A DNA stretch of 35,289 bases from Bacillota bacterium (GTDB lineage Bacteria; Bacillota; Clostridia; Lachnospirales; Lachnospiraceae). Numbering within the stretch: position 1 is the stretch's first letter; each line of letters opens with the position of its first letter. The DNA lies in the NCBI GenBank assembly GCA_023424995.1, contig JAFADH010000241.1, forward strand, positions 1-35,289. Direction: 5' to 3'. This document shows positions 25,101 through 33,658 of the stretch, piece after piece. A program made the translations under genes and the position numbers. The notes beneath the pieces were generated by a model. The model saw nothing but the letters and a program-made list of their open reading frames with translations. It searched no databases and had not been told where the DNA came from.

Positions 25101-26312
25101 ATGGGAGTATTCCACCCCGCCGCTTCTTACAACCTCTGCAGTCATACCACAATACAGCCCCTCCCCGTAGGTCCGGGGGAATATATGCATCTCACTGACA
25201 CGCCCCGGATTATGTCCGGCACGACCTAATCTCTGAAGCGCGCTGGATATGGATTTAGGACATCCGATCTGGAACACCTTATCAATATCGCCCACATCGA
25301 TTCCCAATTCCATGGAGGAGGTGGCACAGAGCAGCCTTAAGGTTCCGCTGCGAAGCGCATGCTCCACCTCAAGCCTCTGCTCCTTGGACAGACTTCCGTG
25401 GTGGGTTCGGGCAAAGCCGTCCCCGCCGATTAAATTCACATAATAAGCCAGCTTCTCTACAAATGCCCTTCCCTCCACGAAGGCAATAACACTTCTGGCA
25501 TCCCTGCAGTAATCATAGACTGTTCTGGCTATCTCATGCCACAGGGAGTCCTTTCCAATCAGCTGTGCACCCGACCTGGGACAGGTAATCTCAAGCCTGA
25601 CCTCTTTTCTCATCTTCGGGGCTACTACTGTCACAGGTTCACCGCACAGATATTCGGCAGCCTTGCCAAGGGGTTCGATGGTAGCGGATAAACCGATCCT
25701 CTGCAGCGGCTCCGCACACAGCCTGTCCAACCGTGCGATGGACAACATCAGGTGCGCGCCGCGCTTTGAATCTATGATTGCATGAAGTTCATCAATAATA
25801 ACAGCACGCGCAGTGGAGAGCATCTTCTGTCCTGATTTACTTGTCAACAGCAGGAACAGGGATTCCGGGGTCGTAATCAGTATATGCGGCGGTTTCTTAA
25901 TCATGCTGCGGCGTTCCTGCTGTGTGGTATCACCGGTACGGATCGCTACATGAATATCGGAGGGCATGCTTTGCAAAGCAGGGTTATTCATCCGCTCCTC
26001 TTCCAGTATGCCGTTCAGCGGCCTTTGCAGATTCTCCCTGATATCTCCCGCCAGTGATTTCAGCGGGGATACATAGATTAACTGCAGTTCATTCGCCAAT
26101 GTCCCCCTGCGGGCCTGTGCCATTAACCTGTCGATAAATACCAAAAAGGCGGATAATGTCTTGCCGGTGCCTGTGGGTGCGGATACCAGCGTATGCCCCC
26201 CTGCCGCGATAGCCGGCCAGGCTGATTCCTGGACTGCAGTTGGTTTACCAAGACTTCTGCAAAACCAATCGGAGGTTAATTTGTCAAATAGATCAAGTGT
26301 ATTAACTGACAT
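22167..26312 (-). CDS. lhr: Lhr-type ATP-dependent helicase
   Basis: A 1381-residue superfamily 2 helicase. The Walker A is APTGTGKT (residues 45-52), the DEAH-box variant is DELH in AVIIDELHAIIDSKRGAH (about 170-180), motif III SAT follows in RIGLSATIEP, and motifs V-VI are in SMELGIDVGDIDKVFQIG and QRLGRAGHNPG. After the two RecA-like domains come the winged-helix and Lhr core domains and a long C-terminal extension. Bacterial Lhr proteins are 3'-5' DNA or RNA:DNA helicases linked to DNA repair; E. coli Lhr is somewhat longer. AAAGGAG precedes the start. It is probably transcribed alone and has its own strong terminator. Confidence 0.9.
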   Translation of the reverse strand: MSVNTLDLFDKLTSDWFCRSLGKPTAVQESAWPAIAAGGHTLVSAPTGTGKTLSAFLVFIDRLMAQARRGTLANELQLIYVSPLKSLAGDIRENLQRPLNGILEEERMNNPALQSMPSDIHVAIRTGDTTQQERRSMIKKPPHILITTPESLFLLLTSKSGQKMLSTARAVIIDELHAIIDSKRGAHLMLSIARLDRLCAEPLQRIGLSATIEPLGKAAEYLCGEPVTVVAPKMRKEVRLEITCPRSGAQLIGKDSLWHEIARTVYDYCRDARSVIAFVEGRAFVEKLAYYVNLIGGDGFARTHHGSLSKEQRLEVEHALRSGTLRLLCATSSMELGIDVGDIDKVFQIGCPKSISSALQRLGRAGHNPGRVSEMHIFPRTYGEGLYCGMTAEVVRSGGVEYSHPPRLCLDVLAQHLVSMATGEGYSIDDVMEILPGAYPFREVTREDVKDVLCMLAGDYEHERNIPVRPRVLYDRIHERVEGDAYSRMLAVSAGGTIPDRGLYTVKTENGVKLGEVDEEFVFEARTGDKFLLGSFAWQISSIDKDNVIVTQSNMYGAQPPFYKAEINGRRLQTGMAFGRILRRLWDAYGEGTVAAELAKLGLDEKSVRGAEDFITRQIEATGVLPDNKTILIEHFRDDTGTHQMMVHSVFGRQVNSPLAILLREEAKKHVRTNITCFDDDDGFLIFPYGDYELPEGLLQKIAPETARPVLEAVLPAAPLFNMTFRYNAAHALMMGVRKAGRQPLWVQRLRSAQMLDSLIKYKNHPLIRETRRECLEDHWDLRGVEYILKSIQDGTIQIREMFLEAPSPMSLPLRRQVEGTMVYDYFPTPVGIQVASEEALKQAVLVEPSPEQLALVSERRHLPENEKELHTLLMIEGDLTAGELEIPVRWLELLAEQERACYIEPGLWIAAEHSERYQAALELKEKEARLQIILRLLRYRGAQSVELAAERYLWTDETAAEILTELTEQGLAVENDGLYYHAELYDRARRETIKSRRRQIKTLPPERYAALITSRMRITAPSGELLEQSLKRLSDRAYAPAMWENVILPARVGGYRPELLDSLLSQGDLFWRFTPEAELSFHRYEDIDWDADMTEVMDALEGNERIIYEALLKRGASFMQRLSGLIEGASPYDTLLNLMEKGYVGADSFLPVRQWMNRENLQKGTAKQRVSARSKALTTGRWEITRPLITLSAEQQLERNFDRSIILCRETIQGLSWAKALETLRLWEFTGRVRRGYFIEGMSGIQFIRDKDFARTMQELEQPAEDILWLTAADPAQLWGKVLPHGPDRAFMNLPGTAAALRAGLPAAVFERQGKILRVFENDSLAEAMTVFVREYTKKRIFTGVNRIVVKQYPPDAAEALKKAGFMREFQDYVLYRANL

Positions 26313-26358
26313 ATGACTCCTTTATTCATGTAATTATCTTATTATAAAATGTACATCT

Positions 26359-26393
26359 GTACCGATTACATATCAATTCAGATTAATCGGTAC
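26359..26393. other. Inverted repeat between the EamA and helicase genes
   Basis: Arms GTACCGATTA (26359-26368) and TAATCGGTAC (26384-26393). On the minus strand it lies 47 bp upstream of nothing but the EamA 5' neighbour's end: it follows the EamA stop only in plus-strand order, and precedes it in transcription after the helicase start on the other side. In practice it sits between the helicase start (26312) and the EamA stop (26422), so it is either an EamA transcript-end hairpin or a helicase operator. No T-run supports termination. Confidence 0.4.
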
Positions 26394-26421
26394 TGCATTA
26401 TAAGCTCAATGATATAATTTA

Positions 26422-27285
26422 TCATAACAGTAAGGACAGGGTTCCCGCCACAATAAGCAGCAGCCCGGTGAATGCCTTCTTCGTTAAGGCTTCATTTAGG
26501 AAAACATAAGAAAATACAATTGTAATAAGAATACTCAGCTTATCGATCGGAACTACGACACTGGCTAACCCGTCCTTCAAAGCTCGGTAATAGCACAGCC
26601 AGGAGCCTCCCGTAGCGATACCGGATAAGCCGAGACAGATCCAGCTGCGCCTGTCGATACTCCGGATCGTATGTTGTCTGCCGGTGAGGAATACAATAGC
26701 CCAAGCCATAAGGAGTACAACGATCGTGCGGATCGCCGTACCCAGATTGGACTCAACACCTTCTATTCCTACCTTGCCGAGGATGGAGGTGAGGCTTGCA
26801 AAGACAGCGGACAGGAAAGCATAGATTATCCAACGCTTATTACGCACTGCAACGGCAGTATCAGGCTTCTTTTTCTGAATCATCAGGTAAGTCCCGATCC
26901 CTATTAAGACGACAGCGGCTGCCTTGAGCACTGTCAGCTCTTCCCCGAGAAAAAGGAAAGCCAGAATCATCGTAAGAACAGTACTTGATTTGTCAATTGG
27001 GGTCACCTTATTAACATCTCCAAGCTGGAGCGCTTTAAAATAAAAAAGCCACGAAGCCCCCGTAACAAAACCGGATAATATTAGATAAATCAAAGTCTTT
27101 CTGCTGATATCCGCAATTGTTCCCTGTGACCCCACGAGAAACACCATGATCCAGGAGAATATCAATACTACGACAGTCCGCAGGGCTGTGGCTACATTCG
27201 AGTCCGTATTTTTTATCCCGTACTTCGACAGTATTGCAGTCATTCCGGCGAATACTGCTGAACCGAAGGCAAATAAAATCCACAT
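26422..27285 (-). CDS. EamA family (drug/metabolite) transporter
   Basis: A 287-residue membrane protein with ten predicted helices made of two tandem EamA halves. The duplication is easy to see: ATALRTVVVLIFSWIMVFLV in the first half matches GTAIRTIVVLLMAWAIVFLT in the second, and both contain a SGxxTGxSWL(F/C)YxxAL block followed by a PIDK motif. Such proteins export or import metabolites; the substrate is unknown. A GGAAGG site stands rather far (about 12 bases) from the start. It is the first gene downstream of a long AT-rich gap and is separated from the helicase gene by 109 bp. Confidence 0.92.
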   Translation of the reverse strand: MWILFAFGSAVFAGMTAILSKYGIKNTDSNVATALRTVVVLIFSWIMVFLVGSQGTIADISRKTLIYLILSGFVTGASWLFYFKALQLGDVNKVTPIDKSSTVLTMILAFLFLGEELTVLKAAAVVLIGIGTYLMIQKKKPDTAVAVRNKRWIIYAFLSAVFASLTSILGKVGIEGVESNLGTAIRTIVVLLMAWAIVFLTGRQHTIRSIDRRSWICLGLSGIATGGSWLCYYRALKDGLASVVVPIDKLSILITIVFSYVFLNEALTKKAFTGLLLIVAGTLSLLL

Positions 27286-27577
27286 TTTATGCTGTATCCT
27301 TCCATGTTATTAAATATTTTATTTAGATATTTTTTGTTTTAAAATTTTATTTTTATGTTTAAGATTTTAATGCTGTCCCAGATGCTTTTCCGGATTTTTA
27401 CTCATCTTTTTATTATCATTTTATTTTTATTATTTATCTTGTATTATTCTATCTATCATTATCCTACTAACCTATTTTACTTATTTTATGGCTTCTTAAT
27501 ATTCCCAATGTCTTTTATATTAATTTACATTTTTATTTTATATTTTGATATATGAAAAAGCAAATATTATTTAAAAA
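27286..27577. other. AT-rich intergenic stretch without a supported gene
   Basis: Nearly pure A/T sequence with T-runs on the plus strand. A hydrophobic 66-codon frame (27355-27555) arises from the base composition and has no ribosome binding site. The EamA promoter should lie here on the minus strand, but several AT-rich boxes fit equally and none can be preferred. Confidence 0.5.
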
Positions 27578-27752
27578 ACAGCGTCCTGTAAGAAACATGT
27601 GTTATCCCGTCTATGTAAAACAACACATTTTTTACAGAACGCCGTCTCAATAACAACATATTTTTTTACAAAACGCTGTCTCATTAATAACACTTTTTTA
27701 CAAAACGCTGTCTTATTAATAACACTTTTTTTACAAAACGCTGTCTTATTAT
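27578..27752. repeat. About 33-bp tandem repeats headed by an inverted copy
   Basis: About four direct copies of a 32-34 bp unit containing TTTTTTACAAAACGCTGTCT (plus strand) run from about 27621 to 27752 and end at the amidase stop codon. At 27578-27605 a copy stands in inverted orientation (ACAGCGTCCTGTAAGAAA), so the left part can fold into a long imperfect stem. On the minus strand each unit gives a TTTTG-AAAAAA rich 3' UTR for the amidase. It is not CRISPR-like: the units are contiguous and have no unique spacers. Confidence 0.75.
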
Positions 27753-30535
27753 CTTCCTGTCGGATATTGGGCAAATACCGACAGCAAGGTCTCATATATA
27801 GTCTTTGCGGCATTTTCCTGGAAGACCGGATCAGTTAATTTTTGATTTTCACTCTTGGTAGAGAGAAAGCCCAGTTCAATCAAAACAGCCGGAACTGTGT
27901 TCTTGTAGATGACCGTATAATCCTCATACTTAACGCCACGGCTGTTCATATTAAGTTTATCCGTAAGATTAGCTACGAATATGGATGCCAGCTTCGAACT
28001 TGTTAAGCCGGCTTTATTGGCTGCATTATTCTTCTTGGAATAATATACTTCTGTTCCCGTTACTGATACATCAGCCGCATTCATATGCAGACTTACAAAC
28101 AGGTCCGCACCGTAGGTCTGCACCAGAGCTCCCCGGGCGCTTAATCCGATATCCACATCCGAGGTTCTTGTGTAATACACCTTCAGCTTGGAGGTATCAC
28201 TGTCAAAGTATTTCTTGCCTACCGTATAGAGAATAGAGAAATTCACATCCTTCTCCTTCACTCCAAAATACTGTGCCCCCGGCGCGGGTCCGCCGTGTCC
28301 CGGATCCAGAACCACTATATTCTTATAGATCTCCTTGGGGTCACCGATATTGACATAGATATTATTCTCATCCCGGGCAAGTGCATAGCCTTGAACCTTG
28401 GAAGTTGCTATCTTAATTACCGTCTGGTTATTGCTTAATGTCACAGATACCGAATTAATGACAGCGGAATTATAAGTAATCTTATTATCCTTATAAAACT
28501 GTGTATAATCCCCTGGTATTCTTATAACAAAATATTTGCTCGCATAAAAATCTTCATCGGTAATTTTTGATACGGCAACCTCCGCGGGCTTTGGAATTAC
28601 TATTTCATATTTACTCTTATCATCCACTACAGGAATCTCCGCCTTGACCGGTCCGGTACCCGAATTGGAGGAATCCGAATTACCTGTTGAATCATCCGGA
28701 CTGCCGCCCTGATTCCCATCCTGTCCTGACGATCCGGGTACCCGGAAGGACAGGATGAACTGATTCCCGTCTTCCATAGCGAAATATTCATACCCCTCAT
28801 TCAGTGCAAGAATAATCTGCGTCCTGTCCGTCATATTAACCGATATGACCTGCCTGATATAAGCAGTGCCTGCGATATCCGCTATCACATCACCAATTCC
28901 GTTCACCGTATTCGGCAGGTCGATATACATAAATCCGGACTGTACCGTAATATTTTCTTCTGTCGGAAGTGTCTCGGTGAGCATGAGGTAATCGCCGGAC
29001 TGATTGATACCGATGGCCGCGGAAGTTATGGTATTCATATATACTGTGATATACAGAACCGTATTATCCGGGGATAGTGAAATATCATAGGAATAATTCT
29101 TGGTAACCATATCCAGCACGATGTCGGTTGCGTATGACTCAGTACCGGCATATAGATCAAGTGTATTCACATAAGAGCTCTGGGTTCCAAGCAGCTGATA
29201 AGTCTGATTCGTACAGCTCATATAATCTGCCGTTATAGTGAGTTTATTATCCGTATGGCTTGCTGTTACCTTGCCAAAGGGTGCGGAGGCCGCCACCATG
29301 TAGGTCTCAGCATTCTTTTTTGTATTGGCATAATCCCGGGAAGCATAATGGATAACTCCCTGAGTCTGCCCTGTGCCGATCAATTCATGGAGGCTGCCGC
29401 TCTCTCCATAAAGCGCCGTATCGGCAGTCCATTGATTTAGGATGGTTCCGGGATCATGTACAACACCGGAGTCTCCCAATTCCGGAGCCGTATCGGAGTC
29501 CCCTGAAGTATCCTTGGAACGTGTGGTTATGATGGAGGTCCTGGTACTGTTGTTCCAGGCATAATCATATCCCAGACTGGCAGCTGTAAAGGTTCCCGGC
29601 ACCATAACAAAGGAAGTGCCCGTTTCATGATTGGTCACAATCATCGGACCGACATCCAGCTTGACCTGTTTATTATTTAGTGTGGCCGTCGTACTGCCGA
29701 TGGTCATCACCAGAACATTATTATCCTTGGTAAGCGTAACTGTCTTCTTGGATGAATTATAGGAGTATCCCGCATTGATGGAGGAATCTCCGAATACCTT
29801 CTTGGCACGGAGCATTGCCGTATTATTTACGATAATACTTTTCATATTGCCAAGATTAATGGCCTTTCCATCTATGGTAACATTGCAGAGTGTTCCGGTA
29901 TATTCGAATTGTTCTCCTCCATTATAAGACAGAGTCAGTGAAGTCTTCTGGATGGCAACGGTACTTTTCTCCTTATACCATTGATATCCCAGCCCCAGGT
30001 TCTCAGCGACAAACCGGGAAGGGACCAGAAGCTTTGATGTATTGGCATTGACATATTTGATGACAACCGGTGCGGCGGCTAATGTGACAGCCTTCCCATT
30101 CACAGTCGCAGACTTGCTTCCGATCTTCATGGCTACGGTTTTACCATATTTTGAGATCGATATGGTCCCATTCTTCTTATCATATACACAATCCGCCGCG
30201 ATTTTAGAGTTCTCGAATACATCGTAATAGGATACCAATGCTACATTATTCACAAGAATACCAGGAGTTTTTGACGATCCAAGAGCAGTTCCGTTATAGG
30301 TGACCTTCACTTGCTGATCGGCATAAGTGGTTGTCTTCTTCGTAGTGTAATTATATATCTTTATACCTGAAGCAGCTTCAGCCGTAGTGTTGGATAATAC
30401 TACAAACAAAAGTATTATCACCGCCAGCAGGATGATTTTGACCGCATGGCCCAGCCATCCTTTCCGGTTGAACGATTTATTATGTAATAACTTCTCATTA
30501 TGAAGTTGTCGATTTGCAGCCTGAATAGATCCCAT
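27749..30535 (-). CDS. N-acetylmuramoyl-L-alanine amidase with stalk and AMIN domains
   Basis: A 928-residue exported, membrane-anchored cell-wall hydrolase. A helix at about 30-52 (VKIILLAVIILLFVVLSNTT) is the signal anchor. Two copper-amine-oxidase-N-like stalk domains follow (about 57-195 and 198-345), then AMIN-like beta domains, a Gly/Ser/Asp linker near 595-625, a second AMIN-like region and a C-terminal Amidase_3 domain (about 738-925). The zinc site is complete: VVLDPGHGGPAPGA, the glutamate in GVKEKDVN, SLHMNA, and the catalytic glutamate in VLIELGFLS. It cuts the bond between MurNAc and L-alanine. AAGGAGG precedes the start at a rather long spacing. Its 3' end runs into the tandem repeats. 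Confidence 0.93.
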   Translation of the reverse strand: MGSIQAANRQLHNEKLLHNKSFNRKGWLGHAVKIILLAVIILLFVVLSNTTAEAASGIKIYNYTTKKTTTYADQQVKVTYNGTALGSSKTPGILVNNVALVSYYDVFENSKIAADCVYDKKNGTISISKYGKTVAMKIGSKSATVNGKAVTLAAAPVVIKYVNANTSKLLVPSRFVAENLGLGYQWYKEKSTVAIQKTSLTLSYNGGEQFEYTGTLCNVTIDGKAINLGNMKSIIVNNTAMLRAKKVFGDSSINAGYSYNSSKKTVTLTKDNNVLVMTIGSTTATLNNKQVKLDVGPMIVTNHETGTSFVMVPGTFTAASLGYDYAWNNSTRTSIITTRSKDTSGDSDTAPELGDSGVVHDPGTILNQWTADTALYGESGSLHELIGTGQTQGVIHYASRDYANTKKNAETYMVAASAPFGKVTASHTDNKLTITADYMSCTNQTYQLLGTQSSYVNTLDLYAGTESYATDIVLDMVTKNYSYDISLSPDNTVLYITVYMNTITSAAIGINQSGDYLMLTETLPTEENITVQSGFMYIDLPNTVNGIGDVIADIAGTAYIRQVISVNMTDRTQIILALNEGYEYFAMEDGNQFILSFRVPGSSGQDGNQGGSPDDSTGNSDSSNSGTGPVKAEIPVVDDKSKYEIVIPKPAEVAVSKITDEDFYASKYFVIRIPGDYTQFYKDNKITYNSAVINSVSVTLSNNQTVIKIATSKVQGYALARDENNIYVNIGDPKEIYKNIVVLDPGHGGPAPGAQYFGVKEKDVNFSILYTVGKKYFDSDTSKLKVYYTRTSDVDIGLSARGALVQTYGADLFVSLHMNAADVSVTGTEVYYSKKNNAANKAGLTSSKLASIFVANLTDKLNMNSRGVKYEDYTVIYKNTVPAVLIELGFLSTKSENQKLTDPVFQENAAKTIYETLLSVFAQYPTGR

Positions 30536-30884
30536 TATTAAAGAATACCTCCTTTGTTCGATACAATATTATTGGCGTCAGTTTGTATCTGATGTAATTT
30601 TATGTATCATCTCATATATAAATATCTATTAATTACCATATTTACAAACCGTGTTAAAAATGTGTCATATAATAATTTAGTCTAAAAAGCCCAGAAAAAA
30701 AGAGAATTTCAAACTATATATTGCTTTAAATCTGCCGTATTACTGTTGTAGAGTATTTTTTCTACATATATAGCATGATTCTATCCCGGAATCCCAATTC
30801 TTTCTACTGCATTCGACTCTCAACTTGTTATTTCTTCTACTTCTGTCTTATATGGTAAAATGCGGCTATATTGTCTTATAAAGG
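30536..30884. other. Intergenic region upstream of the amidase
   Basis: AT-rich and without a credible gene. It must hold the amidase promoter on the minus strand. A hairpin GTAGA/TCTAC lies near 30755-30773. I see no other structure here. Confidence 0.4.
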
Positions 30885-30913
30885 TTTTAACATACTAATA
30901 ATTATGATATAAT
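30885..30913 (+). promoter_or_regulatory. Possible promoter reading toward the recombinase
   Basis: -10 TATAAT at 30908-30913 with a weak -35 (TTTTAA) 17 bp upstream. Transcripts would pass through the hairpin cluster at 30933-31042 before reaching the recombinase start at 31268, giving a leader of about 350 nt. Confidence 0.4.
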
Positions 30914-30932
30914 GAAAGCGGAATGAGAAATT

Positions 30933-31075
30933 ATAAGCTTGCTTATGAATTCCGATTGGAGCAACAAGATCATGAACAGGCCTTATGTTCATGATCTAAT
31001 GTCCATAAAAAGCAGTTCAAGAATAACGATGAAAACATCGTTGTCAGACAAGCTTGCGAATATGATACAATATCC
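30933..31075. repeat. Cluster of perfect hairpins with a diverged AGCTTGCGAATATG repeat
   Basis: Three perfect stems follow each other: ATAAGC/GCTTAT (30933-30946), AGATCATGAAC/GTTCATGATCT (30967-30997) and AACGATG/CATCGTT (31025-31042). Then AGCTTGCGAATATGATACAA (31051-31070) resembles the GAGCTTGCGAATATGG-TATAAT part of the 91-bp repeats at 19188-19376. This may be a degraded member of the same dispersed repeat family or a structured leader of the recombinase gene. Confidence 0.5.
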
Positions 31076-31230
31076 GTGCCACGTAATTTAACCTGAAGCT
31101 TACCCGCATTATCCCGTTTATTTAAGAAATTTCCGGGCTTACTCGAATAAAAACAGTAATAAAGAATGTAAGCTGACGGATCACGCTCTTCGATATATTT
31201 TAGTTCCAAGTCTGTGTAACGGATATTCAT
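30970..31230 (-). CDS. Small open frame, doubtful
   Basis: Eighty-six codons, beginning MNIRYTDLELKYIEERDPSA. The N-terminal third looks protein-like, but the rest runs through the hairpin cluster and the ribosome binding site is poor. It may be the surviving front of a lost gene or chance. Not recognised as any family. Confidence 0.2.
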   Translation of the reverse strand: MNIRYTDLELKYIEERDPSAYILYYCFYSSKPGNFLNKRDNAGKLQVKLRGTDIVSYSQACLTTMFSSLFLNCFLWTLDHEHKACS

Positions 31231-31267
31231 CTTTATCTATTTTTATATTATGCCAGGAGGTATTATT

Positions 31268-32329
31268 ATGCAGGAACATAAGCAGGAACGTAATTATCAT
31301 GACCAGGTCAATATTGATAATACTGTAAGGCTCCGTGCATTAGAAGCAGAGCTTCCACCCTTTTGTAAATATTTTTTCCGCGGTATCGAACCGACCACCT
31401 CTTCCAGAACACGTATCGCGTATGCATATGATCTGAGGGTTTTCTTTGAGTTCCTGAAAAGCTCAAATCCCTCTTTAAAAAATGTGGATATTAAAGAATT
31501 GAAAGTAGATATCCTGGATCAGGTCAAAGCGATTGATATAGAAGAATACCTGGATTACCTGACTTATTATGTATCCGATGAGAAAGAACGGCTGAATGCA
31601 GAAAAAGGCAAGAAGCGCAAGCTGGTATCCCTGCGGAGTTTTTACCGGTATTACTTTCAAAAGGAAATGATAAAAACCAATCCAGCTTCCCTTATCAGTG
31701 TGCCGAAGCTCCACGAGAAAGAAATTGTCCGTCTTGAAATCGATGAGGTAGCCAGGCTGCTGGATGAGGTGGAAACTGCCGGGAATATGACGAAATCCCA
31801 ACAAAAATATCACGAAAAGACCAGGCTCCGGGACCTGGCACTCATGACACTGCTCCTGGGAACAGGAATCCGTGTATCGGAATGTGTGGGTTTGGATATC
31901 AACGATGTGGATTTTGATAATAATGGAATTAAGATCAGAAGAAAAGGCGGTTATGAGGTAGTCGTATACTTCGGGGAAGAGGTAAGAAAAGCGCTTCTTG
32001 ATTATATGGAGGAACGCAATACTAAGGTACCGGAAGAAGGACATGCCAATGCCCTCTTTCTATCCCTCCAGATGAAGCGGCTAAATGTACGCTCCGTAGA
32101 GAATCTGGTGAAAAAATATGCCTCAACTGTAACCAAGCTTAAAAAAATCACTCCTCACAAGCTTCGCAGCACCTATGGAACCAGCCTGTACCGGGAAACC
32201 GGGGATATCTACCTGGTCGCTGATGTTCTCGGCCATAAGGATGTAAATACCACAAAAAAGCACTATGCCGCAATTGAAGACAGCCGCCGCCGCAGTGCTG
32301 CTAATATTGTAAAGTTAAGGGAGAGCTAA
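31268..32329 (+). CDS. Tyrosine recombinase (XerC/XerD-like integrase)
   Basis: A 353-residue tyrosine recombinase. The N-terminal SAM-like core-binding domain covers about 25-150 (RTRIAYAYDLRVFFEFLK, KRKLVSLRSFYRYYF). The catalytic domain contains all expected residues: Arg in TGIRVSECVGLD, Lys in RRKGGYEV, HKLR in ITPHKLRSTYGT, His in GHKDVNTT and the nucleophile Tyr in KKHYAAIEDS. It cuts and rejoins DNA at specific sites. The start at 31268 has AGGAGG seven bases upstream; the ATG at 31250 contains that site. It stands alone at the border to AT-rich accessory DNA; it may be a chromosomal Xer-type paralogue or the remains of a mobile element. Confidence 0.92.
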   Translation: MQEHKQERNYHDQVNIDNTVRLRALEAELPPFCKYFFRGIEPTTSSRTRIAYAYDLRVFFEFLKSSNPSLKNVDIKELKVDILDQVKAIDIEEYLDYLTYYVSDEKERLNAEKGKKRKLVSLRSFYRYYFQKEMIKTNPASLISVPKLHEKEIVRLEIDEVARLLDEVETAGNMTKSQQKYHEKTRLRDLALMTLLLGTGIRVSECVGLDINDVDFDNNGIKIRRKGGYEVVVYFGEEVRKALLDYMEERNTKVPEEGHANALFLSLQMKRLNVRSVENLVKKYASTVTKLKKITPHKLRSTYGTSLYRETGDIYLVADVLGHKDVNTTKKHYAAIEDSRRRSAANIVKLRES

Positions 32330-32621
32330 GTAACCAATATATAAATTTTTTAAAAATGAACTTTACATGAACTTAATTTTAATTAAATGTGGAAAACCTC
32401 AACTAATGTAAAATAAAAATCCCTGCCTGGAAAGTATGATTATATATTTAACCTTAAATGAATTTGAAGTCCAATTTTCAGGTAGGGGAAATCACTAAAA
32501 GCAGAGAATAAGATTACAAAAAGTTTCAGTACAACCTTAGGAGTTTCTCATTCAAAGATTATATATTAAATCCAGCAATTTTACGGGAGCATATCACGAA
32601 TACATCACAAGTAAACATATA
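32330..32621. other. AT-rich intergenic region behind the recombinase
   Basis: No gene supported. An imperfect inverted pair (ATCCCTGCCTGGAAA near 32420 and TTTCAGGTAGGGGAAAT near 32478) could form a long-loop stem. No clear recombinase terminator or att-like repeat was found by eye. Confidence 0.35.
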
Positions 32622-32667
32622 TTGACAAAAATAGAAAAACAATGTAAAATAAATTTACACTAGTGTA
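32622..32667 (+). promoter_or_regulatory. Strong promoter with palindromic operator for the secreted protein gene
   Basis: -35 TTGACA (32622-32627), exact 17-bp spacer, -10 TAAAAT (32645-32650). The perfect palindrome TACACTAGTGTA (32656-32667) covers the expected transcription start, an ideal place for a repressor. Its pattern is reminiscent of GntR/YtrA or BlaI-type operators, without being a clear match. The regulator gene is not in the window. Confidence 0.75.
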
Positions 32668-32690
32668 TAAAAAGAAGGGAAGGGAAAACC

Positions 32691-33638
32691 ATGAAAAAGA
32701 AGTTGAAATGTATAATGTCCGTTTTGTTATTAACTCTATTAACTATCACAGCAATGCCTAATGTAGCAACTGCTCAAAGTAGTAATAAAACAGATCAGGA
32801 TTCTATAAATCAAATAACTGAATCCTCACAAGTAGAAATCACAGAAGTAGTTGATGAAATAACTTTGGTTAAAAAGATTAAATCATATACAGAAGATGAA
32901 CTATATGAATTAGGATGCACAGAAGATGAAGTTAAATATATTAAGAATTATGATTATAATAAAGTCTTAGCGGATTTATCCAAAAAAGATACGAAAGTTT
33001 TAGAAAAAATGGGCTACTCAAATTATCAAATAAAAAAGCTAAAAGAGTATGATGGAACGATAGATGCTATTGATTATTTACAATCTTATTCGTTATCAAA
33101 TGCTACTTTAACTTTGAGCTTTAGGCCAAATTTTTGCAATACTAAAAGTTTTTATTTTAATTATAATTGGTTATGGAGTTCACCTCCAATTTTTCAAGGT
33201 ACTGACATAATTGCTTTCACTTGGGTGGCATGTACTAGTAGCTCCTCATATATTTCTATGAAATATGATTCTACACCATGGGCATATGTGCATTATTATT
33301 TTGAAGACAATGATACATATTTTACGTCCTTTACTGTTAATCCAACATATGCTATTGGTAATTGTAGTCTTAATATCGATATGAAAAAAGAAGTACTTGA
33401 TGCTGATTTCTACCCAAAGATTGGAGAAGGATATATTGAACTTTCAACACAAAGTGGATCAAGTAATTTGTATTCAATACAAATTCTTGGAGCTTATGGT
33501 CATTCTACGATAACACTTTTTCCTTCGGTTAGCTTTGATACAAGTGGTGTATCATTAGGTATTAGTTTTGCTTGGACTATGGAGGAACTATCTCGTGGTA
33601 TTCGTACATATAAATACGATGGTACTGTACTTAATTAA
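32691..33638 (+). CDS. Secreted protein of unknown function
   Basis: A 315-residue protein with a classic signal peptide (MKKKLKCIMSVLLLTLLTIT, cleavage probably near VATAQS). Residues about 55-130 are charged and helical, with two similar short motifs (TEDELYELGCTEDEVKYIKN and LEKMGYSNYQIKKLKEYDG) of a kind seen in several Firmicute secreted proteins. Residues about 130-315 are rich in aromatic, Ser and Thr residues and look beta-structured; three cysteines are spread in this part. No catalytic motif was recognised. Codon use is markedly more AT-rich than in genes before 31 kb, suggesting transfer. GGGAAGGG precedes the start. It is followed by hairpins and then IS remnants. Confidence 0.85.
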   Translation: MKKKLKCIMSVLLLTLLTITAMPNVATAQSSNKTDQDSINQITESSQVEITEVVDEITLVKKIKSYTEDELYELGCTEDEVKYIKNYDYNKVLADLSKKDTKVLEKMGYSNYQIKKLKEYDGTIDAIDYLQSYSLSNATLTLSFRPNFCNTKSFYFNYNWLWSSPPIFQGTDIIAFTWVACTSSSSYISMKYDSTPWAYVHYYFEDNDTYFTSFTVNPTYAIGNCSLNIDMKKEVLDADFYPKIGEGYIELSTQSGSSNLYSIQILGAYGHSTITLFPSVSFDTSGVSLGISFAWTMEELSRGIRTYKYDGTVLN

Positions 33639-33658
33639 ATATTTAGATGATTATATAA

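Noticed and set aside
27355..27555. Hydrophobic plus-strand frame of 66 codons
   Set aside because: Product of nearly pure A/T sequence, without a ribosome binding site.
27578..27752. CRISPR array
   Set aside because: The repeats are contiguous and imperfect, with no unique spacers and no cas genes.
27571..27813. Minus-strand frame with a repeated NKTAFCKK motif
   Set aside because: It is the tandem repeat read in one frame and overlaps the amidase 3' end; repetition comes from the DNA, not from a selected protein.
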